Assembly (NCBI GenBank): GCA_949128115.1
Contig: OX421964.1
Coordinates: 44,060,601-44,124,600, forward strand
Length of the DNA stretch: 64,000 nucleotides
Direction: 5' to 3'
Source of the DNA: Anaspis maculata
Lineage: Eukaryota; Arthropoda; Insecta; Coleoptera; Scraptiidae
Below, one piece after another: positions 21,046-32,199 of the stretch. Within the stretch, counting starts at the first letter, position 1; each line of letters begins with the position of its first letter. The notes under the pieces were generated by a model, which saw only the letters and a program-made list of their open reading frames with translations, was not told the origin of the DNA and did not search any database. The translations under genes and the position numbers were made by a program.

Positions 21046-24000
21046 TTACGTAACTTGCTGGAGACCACGATGCGCGGATGGGACACATACCTGCATAATT
21101 GGCGGAGGAGCCGGGTACCAAGAGCCTGCAAGAATATTTGCGAAGCCAATCGATTTTTCAAGAGGTATCGGTCTTGCGGATGCATCAGGTAGAATATCCC
21201 AGGATAATAAATGGGAACGTAGTTCATTTTCAACGATTGTAACTATGTTACACTCACTTACAATAGTACGTTCAACTTTATTGTGATTCGAGTGACCTGG
21301 CGGTCTTTCCACTTTATGTCCTTGGCAAGCATACAGTCGAGAAATCATAGCTCGCTCGATTCACACCTCAGATGGACGTGCCATAATATCGTGTAGATGT
21401 ATTGTACCTTCCCAACATTAAATTTTTTGTGGTTCTGGTTGTAGATCGTCAGTAGAGTGTCAATTGCCCCTAGCGTAAAACGCTTGAAAAAAAAAGCTGA
21501 AAAACGCCAAATATGATGGATAACCCGCCAATCCGAGACCCAACAACTCTATTGGGCGCGTTTATATTCTCCTTTTCACGACACATTATTACAGTTGGGT
21601 GATGATTACACATGTTATACCGTGGGCAAAGTTGAGACGTAACAATGTAAGCATGCAGTTGGTGCTCTCGCCAGCCAGAAATATCGAAGCTTCATCCATG
21701 CTCATCTATCATCGAATTCGATACATCACCTTGTCGTCGTTTTTAAACACTTTTCAATATTGCCAGCCATAGCGGTTCTTTGCACATGAAGGGGTTCAAA
21801 TCTTTTTCACCATTCAGACAAAAATATATTTTTACACTGAATATACAGAGTTGAAGGGTCAAAAATAAAAATTGAAACTAGTTATGAAGAAGTAACTAGG
21901 TAGTATTCAACACAAATAGTGTCGGAAGTGATATCTATTTTGCGTGAGTGTGAAATGTTATGAAAAAGTTTTTCCTACGAACACCTGAAACGACATGTTC
22001 ATTGTTCATCCTCAAAATGGATATTCGTATTCATCCTCAAAATGAATATTCGAAGGCATTAATGTAATGTTTTTTAGAAAAACTTTGCAAATGATTCCTA
22101 TTGAAATTCAACTTATTTGGGATACTGTACTATAGAGCATCGCTTAGGAAATCGGTACACTTGACATTTGCGTTTTCCGAAACGTTCACCTCAATCTGAA
22201 CTTTATAACCTGAAATCAAACCTATACCTATACTGAAATTTCGGTTGCAAATTTGCATTCAACTCTAAATGGCAAACCAACGATTTTTCAACCCCACGAA
22301 TCGAAACCGTTGCAGAAAAAAATCGTTGGCGGTCCAAGAAACCGCCATCACCACCGTCATCGCCTATCAATACTGAAACGATATTATAAGAAAGAAAAAA
22401 ACCGTTTCCGCACCACCACATAACCCTTCTTGCAGATCCTGAGAAAAAAACGTTGGTTCCTGTTTAAAATCACAATGCACGCATTCAAATCCGCCGCATA
22501 CATTAGTTTGCTGAGGTCGGGTCGCCCATATTTGCATCTACGGGTCAAAAAGCCCGTACCTAGCCTAATTTAATAAAACCAGGTATACGCGGGCCTCTTC
22601 TCTCTCGTACCACCAGGAAATTACAGCCAAACACTTCTTCGCGGCCGTAAGAATCGCTGCAAAATAATCCAGAATCTGGCACACCGATTTTTTGCCTACC
22701 TGTTGATAATGTATGCGAATATATACCTGATGCTTGAATATTAAGTGTAAGGGACACCTATTTAGGGGTGAACTTTGCACCCTTCCGCTTCCTTCACATC
22801 CGCGTGTAGAAAGTGATGGTGTTTCTACCTGGCGCGATGCCACCCTTTTATGGTTGATAGGCTATTAAGCATATTCGATTCTTCGCAAGGTTTATTTGAA
22901 TATGGAAGGGTCAAATACCCATATGGAAAAATGTAGATGAGCCCCAGTCGCTCAAGTGATGCGCCGCTCCGAAGAGGATTGTCAAAGGGTTGAGGTGGGT
23001 CTGGTCCGATGGAATTGCATAAATTTGCCTGTGATGTTCGTGGGATAATTTCCGATTCCGCATTATACTTACCCAAATGCACGAGATAGGGTTGAATGAT
23101 GAGGATGATCCAAATATATTCGAAGAGGTATAAGCATATTGATTCCCACAGGATGTCTCGATGGGTCATCAATTTTGAATCCTTAACGGCCGCAAAAATC
23201 AGTTGGAGTTCGAACGTCGTAGGTGACGGTTATAATTTTTCGAGAAGAGAAATTTGCAGTTTTCCACTCATATAGTTCAGCATCCAGTAATGTGATTCAA
23301 AGAACCTGTCCCACCTGTTGCTCTTGCGGTCTGTTTTAAATTAATTACAATAAGAATGGCATGGTACCTTACACTTTGCCGTTGTGTGAGTGAGTCTGTG
23401 TGGTGTGTGAGTGTGTATGTGCAGTGTAATATTTAAATAATAAAAGAGACAGTAGAGTCCAGCCGCGAATTAACATAATTTTTGGTGCACGGGCGCATCA
23501 ATAAGTAGTATGGCCATTAATCTTTGGACTAGTAGTGTACAGAACAGTGGAAGACTTATTAACATAGTTTAGCATATTTAACATAAGCGTGCTCCTCACT
23601 TTGCGTTAATATATTCTGGCCGTGGCTATTAAGCAATAATACCGACGATTATATTATTTACACGCGGAGCATCTTATATTTATACACAACACAGCAAGTA
23701 GAGAAGTAGTGATACACTCACGAAAATTACAATATGCACATTGGTTCGGATAATAAAGCGCGGCGAATTATTGTTATACTATTATGCCTACTTGACTTCA
23801 ACCTCTTTAATTTATTGTAATTTAAATAGGCATCCTCTCCGGTATAATGAATCGTTCATTCATAAAGTCTGCGATCATTACACCGCGGCCTTGGAAGGTT
23901 AAACCGATGCTAATTACCTGTTGAATATATATTTTTTAAGCATCACATGGCGAGCTTCATGAATTTTCTCCGATGCGTATCAATTAAAGCGTATGCCTAC

Positions 24001-24192
24001 CTATCAATTAAAACTATACTCGCACGCATTTCTAGTTTTGATGTTTACTTTTTTATTGAAACAATTTTTATTACTCTCCGATGTCCGTACAAAAATGCTT
24101 GATATTTTTCATAGAAAAAGGCATTATTTTATTACCGACGCGACTGGATAGATGGCGTGTCATTACAGTGACAGTTTGACGTCACAGAATGT

Positions 24193-24195
<3 letters not shown>
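21046..24195. other. No gene recognised
   Basis: Possible 3' remains of the Gypsy element in the first few hundred bases (purine-rich GGCGGAGGAGCCGGG at about 21100), but no LTR pair is visible. The rest is AT-rich and of mixed composition, with GT-rich sequence at 23377-23425. The open frames at 22565-22843 and 22825-23172 lack any motif I recognise. It may be unique host intergenic or intronic DNA. Confidence 0.4.
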
Positions 24196-24236
<41 letters not shown>

Positions 24237-24242
24237 TCTCTC
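24196..24242 (+). repeat. (TC)n microsatellite
   Basis: Nearly uninterrupted CT dinucleotides over 47 bases with one CCC interruption. The Arg/Glu-rich open frame on the minus strand here is its translation. Confidence 0.97.
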
Positions 24243-26339
24243 AATGGGATATTGCACCCATAAGACAATGAGAGCCCTATCTCTTTCATCCGGTCGTCCC
24301 AGCAATCGGTAGGCCAAGTTGGATTAGACGAAAAAGGAATCGTAATCAAAATTTTGTTTTAAATAGAATTTTAAAATTTTCGGAAAAAACAAATTCACGG
24401 AAAAACCCGCTTTTTTCCGAAAAGAGTCGAAAAATTGGAGAAATTTCAGGAAAATTTATTTCAGGGTATTTACTACTTCAAATGCTACCAAAGAGCACAA
24501 GGCGAGTTTCTGGTCTATACAGGGTGTTTCAGTGACCTTGAATTATACTTCAAGAGGTCACGATATTCTCATTTGATCCTGAGTGAGTTATTATTGTAAA
24601 AATTGTCAATTGAGGCTTCACTTTGAGCTCCATCATCCAAGTCTGGTCACGAAAACCCAGGCCGGTTTTACATGTTAACACGAAAATCACTGAAAATTGG
24701 AAAAAAAATTGTTGGAAAATATTCAACAACCAGTAAGCTTTTTTTTGTTTGAAAAGAGAAAATCTGTTCACGGGATGAAAAGTTCAAAAATTTGAAGTTT
24801 TTCAGAAAGAAAATCTCGAAAACCGTGGGTCCGATTTCGAAAATTTCACTCTAAAAACAAAATCTATCTTTTCTTCAGCTTCCATTTCCAGTGCGTCTGC
24901 ACCTAGCGCTGCAAATTTACAGAATGTGCAAATTTCATTTTGAAAAAATTGCCGTCGGAAAATAAGAACCGTGTCGATTTTGAAAATAGGTCTACAAGAC
25001 GCCCAATCCATCTACTTGCGATGTCAGTTCCCCGAGTCGGGGGAAAAGTCGATCCCCGAGCAGTAATGAATTCTTGAGTGGGGTACTGCATCAAAAGCGA
25101 GTCGTCCTGGTCAAATCACGGACGAGAGGCCCTCTCGGGTGGCAATGGCCAGAAGAAATTTCGAAAATCATAACGCCCTACTGGAAAATGGTGGAAAACT
25201 GCAACTGGAGACTCAATTTGACTTTTTATTGTGTTGCTTCCTGTCAAATTTGGTTCCACTCCATTTAGTCGATTTTTAATAATTGAATGGTAAAATATTG
25301 AACTTTTTATTATTTGACAGATGTCAGATAGGGCAATACTTCCAACTGTTCTGTGAACAGTTTCTCCAGGGCTTTCAAATGACATACTGCAAGTCAAGTT
25401 CCGTGAGATATAGCTTCTGACGTTTGTTGGTAGTGACACTTCTGTTTGACAAATGAGAGCCAAAAACTAATGAGCTCATTCCAGGCCGAAACCATGTCTG
25501 TGTAACAAATTTCAAGTCGATCAGATTATTGGTTCAGCAGTTATCGTGAGAGATTACAGACACACCCACCCACACAGACAGACATCATTCTGGAAACGGT
25601 CAAACGTCTTGGGGAACCTCATAATGGATATATCCGTCGAAATCTCAAAACTTTTTTCTGCACGATTACAATACTTCCCCTTCCATGTTGGTGAGTGGGC
25701 GGAAAAGTAAAATGACTCTACCTACTTTGTGATACATCCAATTTGAGGTTAAATGGGGTACTTGCACAACTTTTTTTTTATTGGCTCAATGGATAGTATG
25801 GTGAAAAATAATGTACCCGTATTTTTTCTTTTTCCTAAATTCCCAAAACTGCGGCCGTGATGCGTGATTTAAAAATATATTTGTGACGTCACAAATATAC
25901 AAAAAACTAAACAAACAGCATTGTTGGATTGAAAACTCAAAAAACTGTTGAAGTGGCATAACCATATTTGGAAAATACAGACATGAAAATCTTACTGAAG
26001 TTTTTCAACTGTTACCAACCATTTAAAAAAAAAATCGATTTTTTTTTATAGGTATTTTCCCCTGAAATTTCAAGAAAATACTCTTCATTACTTTTGTTGA
26101 TGATTGAAAGTATTTCGAGTCAAATCTAGTTCATTGGCAAGTAGCAGTACCCCATTCTCTTCCTTGACAAATTTTTTTCAAAATTTTCAAAAAATTCTTT
26201 CTCCCTTCCAAATACTTCGAATGTTCAATTATTTGGAGGAGGGTGTCTTGGTTGGATTTTGATGTTGGGAATGGGGAGGCAAAGGGGTGAATTTGGGTAG
26301 CACTTTTTTCACCGAAAATTTTCTTCTTTGATGCTATCT
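24243..26339. other. No gene recognised; old repeat-like sequence
   Basis: Rich in GAAAA/TTTTC strings and in phrases typical of insect dispersed repeats, such as CGATCAGATTATTGG and ACACCCACCCACACAGACAG near 25570. TATACAGGGTGTTTCAGTG near 24517 looks like the left end of a CAGGGTG-type element, with no matching right end found. No coding domain. Confidence 0.4.
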
Positions 26340-26645
26340 AGGATGACGCTGACTAAACTGAAGAAAATTGTGGGGTCGAGAATATAAAATGAGACAGTCA
26401 GAGAATCTTAGGGAGGAGGGTTGGAATGAAAATTCCAAAAACATGTTTTCAAAAAGAGAATTAAATTTTCTTCAATTTGATGTATCGCAAAGTGAGTGGT
26501 GTCATTTGAAATTTCAAAGTTGGGGTGAGTGGAGGTGAGGGAGTTGAAGATAGAAATTTGCCAATGTATGCTTTAGATGTCCCCTCGGAACAAAAATCGA
26601 CGGGTCTCGGGAAATTTCCCAAATTCCACCCGTTGAACATTGATT
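26340..26645 (+). repeat. Fragment of the long TA-flanked MITE family
   Basis: Shares with 46860-47010 and 62600-62750 the order: TTCAATTTGATGTATCGCAA, a TTTGAAATTTCAAAGT-like block, GGAGTTGAAGAT, a block reading 'TTAGATGTC', and AAAATCGAC before GGAAAAT-like sequence. Neither terminus of the family is present, so it is a truncated, old copy. Confidence 0.6.
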
Positions 26646-27934
26646 CAGGGTGGCTCGTTTCTACTGAAACACTCTATGTCAAACTAACGGCCACGCGAGT
26701 GGTGCAGATATCGGTGTATCTTCTTATGTGCGTTTTTGTGCTATTTAAGGGCATAGTTTTTTGTGTAGTTTAAGGCTACTTGTGTCGTTGTTTAGCTTTC
26801 AGATATCTTGTTTTACTTATGCTTTTGCCGTTCAAGGTCAAAGCGAGCGCTCTTGTGTCTTCTTGGGTTGATGAAAGCCCTATCGGTCCCCTAGTGCCTT
26901 CTTGTGTATCTTTGAGCCCCGTCGAGCCCACATCTCGTTTTTTTATTTTTTAGAACTCTTGTGCCGTGGTGTGGTTTGGTACCTACCCTTTTGCTGGGCT
27001 CGAAGGCTCATTCCACATGTCCTTTCGCATTTGGGGCCCTAAAGTGCGAGTAATTGGAACTTCGTCCCAGAATTCAACCTGTGAACAGATCGAATCGCAC
27101 CAATTATCTTTTGAATATTAGGTAAATGGTTCTTGAACATTTTTCAACTTTTTTCCCAAGTGCCAGAGTGTTTTCCAGTTGAAAGAGAACCTATATAACA
27201 TTTTTCTTATGAAACTGGATATTCTGATGGATGAGGTTCTGCAGCCCCCTAGAAACTTCTTTAACCTCGCGCGGTGATTTTTGATAAGTATATACGCAGA
27301 TGTCTCTCAGAATGGTCGCTCGACTTGGTGAATTTTTTCTTTAATTTCCCGATCAAGTCTCCCCTTCCTGACATGATGCTTTTCCTGGATACCACGGGGA
27401 AAGTTTTGTGTCGCCCACAACAGTTTTTTTTTTGCAGTGCTCTCCCACAATCTAGTTTCTGCTATATATAATAAATATTTATATCGTTTTGTATAATTTC
27501 TTTCATATGAATTAAAGATTTGAGATTTTAGTTTACTAAATTTATTCAAATTGTAAAACTCCTTTTTCCCATTTTCTGGAGAGATAGTAACAAATAGTAG
27601 ACAGTAATAAATAGTGTTATTAGTGTCAATTCTTCCAATAATAAGTGATTCATTTGGATTGATTTCAAAAACTTGGTTGTTCTGTCAAAACAAAACTGTA
27701 TCATAGAAAAACAGTGTTGCAGTTTTGGATCATCGCGGCCGAGATCGCGGCTAAACTGTTCCAGGTGGTAATAATAACTATTCTATTTCACTCATTTGCA
27801 TCAGGAACAGTCTCCATTACCACACGCTAATTCAATATTTCACTGGTTGTACTATGTAACTTTGAATAAGCGTCGTCTTTATTACAAGTAGAAAAGTAGG
27901 TGTTTTGATATCATGTAATGGACAATAGTATATT
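26646..27934. other. No gene recognised
   Basis: Contains a stretch with repeated CTTGTGTCTTCTTGGG and CTTGTGCC-like words (26770-26990), similar in wording to the degenerate repeat inside 51030-52240 read on the other strand (for example CACAAG, GGGCTC). No protein domain is visible in the short open frames. Confidence 0.4.
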
Positions 27935-28140
27935 ATTTAACAAGCGGGTAATGGTTGCTTCTTACTCATGAGGATGCAGTTTGCCGGCACGAGCCTTGGC
28001 GAGTGTCGTAAAGCATCCGAATGAGTAATAGCCATTACCCGCGAGTAGAATACTATGCTTTATCCAGTCTTATTGGAAAATGCAGGCATGTATGCGCGTG
28101 ATAATGCGTACATTATTCAATAAGATTGGATAAAATTTAT
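27935..28140. repeat. Hairpin-forming small repeat
   Basis: GCGGGTAATGG near 27955 is inverted as CCATTACCCGC near 28042. Inside it, CTTACTCATGAGGATGC pairs with GCATCCGAATGAGTAA. The outer sequences AATAGTATATTATT and ATAGAATACTATG-like strings extend the symmetry weakly. It is a possible small MITE or relic. Confidence 0.5.
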
Positions 28141-28172
28141 GAATAATACCTACGCAGTTTTTATTCGTTAAA

Positions 28173-29390
28173 GGGGGACTGTGGGTATAATTTTGTGTCA
28201 ATTTTAAAATTTATATAGCTGCGGGATGGCTTTGGTTGATTTTTAGTCAAAATCGCATCGAAAAATTCCAAGCCGTTACGAAGTTATCGTAAATTTTGTG
28301 GGCTGATTATGACGTCATACTGCGCACCGGAAAGGACAGGTCGGCAGGGCAAGGCACCACGCCAACAATTACTAGACCTTTATAAAATGAAACAAGTTCA
28401 CCAAACGGTAGACGCAGGTCATTTGACTTTAATTTCAAAGTACGGTGAACCAAATTTCAGTAGATATTTTTAAAAACATAATTAAAGTGCGACTCTATTT
28501 GTCAATGAAATAAAGCGGCAACATGGCGAAATCGCGAAATGAAATTCGGCAGCTTGACAGAAGCTTGACAGTATAGGGAAGTCACAGTCTATCGTATAAC
28601 CCTGAAAACTTCCGTCAGTGAAATCTGTTGGTGCATGAAAATAAGAGATCAGGTATACCAGGCCAAAATGATAATGCTATAGGGTCAGAAACATGATGTC
28701 AGGAACGACCAGGACCATTTTCAATAAAAACGCACTGGTGTGGCTGACTCAAAGAAATATGAACGGATTCTGATATACACTTCTTTCAAATTCCGACCCT
28801 AATCGGTAGTCGGTTGTACCACCGATTAGAAAAAAGTCCCATCAGCGGCAGCAGCCCTAAAATACATTTAATTATTCACTACATTATTATGTGGAAGCGA
28901 AAAGTATACCTGATCTCTTATTTTCATGCACCAACAGATTTCACTGACGGAAGTTTTCAGGGTTATACGATAGACTGTGACTTCCCTGTACTGTCAAGCT
29001 TCTGTCAAGCTGCCGAATTTCATTTCGCGATTTCGCCATGTTGCCGCTTTATTTCATTGACAGATAGAGTCGCACTTTAATTATGTTTTAAAAAATATCT
29101 ACTGAAATTTGGTTCACCGTACTTTGAAATTAAAGTCAAATGACCTGCGTCTACCGTTTGGTAAACTTGTTTCATTTTATAAAGGTCTAGTAATTGTTGG
29201 CGTGGTGCCTTGCCCTGCCGACCTGTCTTTTCCGGTGCGCAGTATGACGTCATAATCAGTCCACAAAATTTACGATAACTTCGTAACGGCTTGGAATTTT
29301 CCGATGCGATTTTGACTAAAAATCACCTAAAGCCATCCCGCAGCTATATAAATTTTAAAATTGACACAAAATTTTACCCACAGTTCCCCT
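28173..29390. mobile_element. TTAA-flanked palindromic MITE
   Basis: Perfect TTAA at 28169-28172 and 29391-29394. Ends AGGGGGACTGTGGGTA (left) and the inverse of AGGGGAACTGTGGGTA (right). Arms of nearly 490 bp (to about 28658 and from about 28903) are highly similar inverse copies. The loop is about 245 bp. TTAA targets are used by piggyBac and Kolobok elements; the end sequence does not let me choose. It has no coding capacity. The high arm similarity suggests recent insertion or arm conversion. Confidence 0.85.
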
Positions 29391-29667
29391 TTAACTGCAC
29401 TTTGCGCTTCCTGTACATGAAACACGTGGCGAATGTGATTAGTTCACAACACTCGCTCTGCTTGTGTTGCAAGCAGGGTTGGGTCAGTAGAATATACACC
29501 GTCGAAAATGCGTAATCTACGTGTATATTCTACTGTAGAATATGTCACTAGATTTCCAACTTTTGTAACATATTCTACACGTAGAAAATTATTTTGGAGG
29601 TAAACACATTTAATTTAATAAAACATAGCTTTCTGACTACCACAACACCAGACAATTACACCAAAAC

Positions 29668-29722
29668 TGCACAGATACTTGTTCCGCCCCTGTTTGGGGC
29701 TCATCAGTGAGTAGGCATCCAG
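29668..29722 (-). ncRNA. Hammerhead-ribozyme-like motif, minus strand (mutated core)
   Basis: On the minus strand CTGATGA (29701-29707) is followed by a perfect 5-bp stem II, GCCCC-AAACA-GGGGC, and then GGAAC where GAAAC is expected. One essential adenine is therefore changed and stem III is poorly formed. It is the mirror partner of the plus-strand motif and probably inactive. Confidence 0.45.
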
Positions 29723-29811
29723 TCGTATCATACTGTGTGGCAGCAGTCAGAAAAATCTTTGTGATGTACCTACACATAGGAATAAGACTCCTATAATAGT
29801 CCTGGTCGGAC

Positions 29812-29872
29812 TGGATGCCTCCGCACTGATGAGCCCCCCAACAGGGACGAAACACGTGTTTGTACAGTTCTG
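29812..29872 (+). ncRNA. Hammerhead-ribozyme-like motif, plus strand
   Basis: CTGATGA at 29826-29832, a stem-II-like GCCCC...GGGAC hairpin with one A-C mismatch, then GAAAC at 29849-29853. The next bases, ACACGTGTT, allow a very short stem III with a two-base loop and a U-U/H cleavage position. Stem I would form from GCA before the core and TGT after the cleavage site, which is short. These are the conserved core residues of type I hammerheads known in animal retroelements and satellites. Cleavage activity is untested. Confidence 0.55.
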
Positions 29873-30287
29873 GTCTGATTGTCTGGTGTTGCGGTAGTCG
29901 GAAACCTTTGTTCCATTTTCATGTTTTCTAACATTGATTTAATTTGGAATCAACTCGAGAATATAGGTGAATTAAGGTGTGTTAGTAGGATTGAAGTTCA
30001 ATTGAATGAAGCAGTTGATGCTTGAGGTACAATAAAAAGTTCCAAAAATTCTCAATATTTATCGGTCGGAACATCCTTGACCTTAAAAGTGTGGTACACC
30101 ATGTGAAACTTTCTTACATCTTCACGATCTAACTCTATCTTCAACTTTAAATCTTCAACTGAATGTACTCGATTGAAAGCTAATATCACAAGAATTAGAA
30201 TTTTATACATAATATACATATTCTACATATTCTACATATTCTACGTGGTTATTTCCAGTGATGTAGATAATAGCTATTCACGATACT

Positions 30288-30392
30288 AGTGTTAAAAGTG
30301 ACAGGCATTATTTTGTGAGCGGGGACGCTTGCGACACAAGCGTTAGCGAGTAGAGCAACCACGCTAACAAAATAAGACACTTTTAACGCGTG
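30288..30392. repeat. Small hairpin within the hAT-like element
   Basis: GTGTTAAAAGTGACAGGCAT-type left arm with ATTTTGTGAGCG pairs with CGCTAACAAAATAAGACAC and CTTTTAACGCG. A third partial copy of GTGTTAAAAGTGACGGGTAT lies at about 30507. It may be part of the parent element's own structure. Confidence 0.5.
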
Positions 30393-30587
30393 TATAGTAC
30401 AAGATTTTATCTACAATGGTCTTTAAAATGTTTGGTAAATGTCAGAATTTTTTGAAAATATGACAGGAACGCGCAGAATCATTATTTTTTCACGTCGCCC
30501 ATGACGACGTGTTAAAAGTGACGGGTATTGTTTAACGCTTGTAGATAAATAATTTTCTACGTGTAATGACCCAACCCTGGTTGCAAG

Positions 30588-32160
30588 CTTCCACATTAGT
30601 GAAATAATCACTTTTTTTACTTTTGTATAAATAACTATTTCATTATTGAAGGTAGAGGTACGGAAGTAGGTAAGCATGCACATTGCACATCCTATACTGC
30701 GACCAAATATAATTTTGTACATTTGAAGCTCCTATACCGTTTAGTACGGTATAAAAATAAACAAGACCAGATATGGGGTCTGTGCCGCGTCTATTGTTGG
30801 ATTCGTGCAAAAGAAAAATAATATAAAAGTCGTGGAATCAAGGTAGAGAGAGGAGATTCGGCCGGGGGCTCGCCGGGCCTCAGTCAGCGAGGATGAGAGG
30901 ACCTCCGCAGCAGGAGGGAGACAATGCGGACCGGCGAAACGGCAAGAACAAAGGGCCCAGAATGTAGCGGTCTGACAGGCCGGTGTCAACTGACTAGGAC
31001 CAAAACGTGGGGACCGGTATATTTATCGCAGCATCTAATGTTGGCCGGCTGGACCCATGGCTATGGCCACGGTGGACCCGCTGCTCCGCTCTCTCTCCGG
31101 GTTCAGGTTCTCTCTAATGCGCGGCCGCTTGGCTTTTTAAGAAACTGGACCTTATCAAAAATTTATATCTACTATAAAGACGGAGCGAACAACATAAATT
31201 GTTTGCCGTATTATTCGCCGCCCGGAATAAATTGCCACTAAATTTTTTCACCGGGGATCTCCGACACACACAAACACACATAACCGGGAGGAGCAGGTGA
31301 TTGTGCCAAAACTTGTGCCTCGACATCTCTGCGGTCGTCGGTTTTTTTTCAGTCAAATTCTTCTAGTTTACCTGGTTCCATATACGCTAAAACGAAAGTC
31401 TTTCGATGAACTTACGAAGCTTGAACTCACATCTGTAAAATGACCATTTCCACTGGGTGTTGAGTACTATACCGCTAACGATATTTGGTGGAGACTCCGA
31501 TTCGGCGACAAGCCACGAGCTTTTACAAGTGGCAAAGGAGCCGTTCGAATGCCTTATAGATTCTTGGCGAAGCTGCTGAGCGTGCCTTTCTACAACATAC
31601 ATAGAGCGTTAGCAAATCAGACTATATCACTGGATTGCGCTCAGTTGCTCAGTTGAAGTTTAACTTGATCCCATCAACACTGTGAGAATAATTATTGTTG
31701 CAACTTGCCACAATCATGACAATGTATAACAAAATGACAGGTCAAGAGTTAAGCTTGAACTGAGAAACTATGGGCCATAATGAGATAAGTCGGAATGAAA
31801 TATAGTCGCGACCAAAACATTTGAGGACTTTCAGGAAGAATTAACGCGAACATTCTGGAATCCGTTTGCAAGGATAAAAGTAGCAGATCAAAGCAGAGAG
31901 CTCATCCCAGTTCAGCGACAAGTATAAGGTGTGAAACAATGCGAAAGGCCGTCTGTTCTATTCAATAAAAAAATCCTCGTCATGTCTGCCGCAGGATCTC
32001 TCTTAGTAGCATCTTTCCTGCAACGTCTTTGAACATAATTTCAAAGTGGTGTAAAATTTCTTTGATAATGTAAAATTATTTTTGTACATAGGTACACTAC
32101 TTGTTTCAACAACACGTAATAACAAAATTTATCAGCTTGGAAGTACCTATAAGCAATAAC
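30588..32160. other. No gene recognised; local GC-rich segment
   Basis: The 30855-31135 part is markedly GC-richer than its surroundings, with several CpGs and NotI-like GCGGCCGC at about 31122. Open frames there overlap on both strands without a domain. It could be a conserved non-coding or promoter-like segment of host DNA, but nothing in the sequence proves it. Confidence 0.4.
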
Positions 32161-32199
32161 TGACTGAATGAAATCTGTTCAGTGAGTACCTACTTCTTC

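Larger units (their letters stand above)
29631..29904. repeat. 274-bp palindrome inside the hAT-like element
   Basis: TTCTGACTACCACAACACCA at the left is inverted as TGTTGCGGTAGTCGGAA at the right. The arms continue through ACCAGACAATTA, CTGATGAGCCCC and TGGATGCCT with an unpaired centre of roughly 85 bp (29722-29806). No certain target duplication. Each arm carries a hammerhead-like core in opposite orientation. Confidence 0.75.
29474..30579. mobile_element. hAT-like non-autonomous element with 8-bp duplication GTTGCAAG
   Basis: Starts CAGGGTTGGGTCA and ends with the inverse TGACCCAACCCTG. Perfect GTTGCAAG copies lie at 29466-29473 and 30580-30587. Subterminal TAGAATAT/ATATTCTAC and TTTCTACGTG motifs are repeated in both orientations. 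It holds a nested 274-bp palindrome with hammerhead-like cores and a smaller hairpin at 30288-30392. No transposase frame. Confidence 0.9.

Noticed and set aside
20760..21233. 157-codon minus-strand open frame
   Set aside because: It is antisense to the Gypsy integrase C-terminal relic, whose family wording is on the plus strand, and it extends into the palindrome end.
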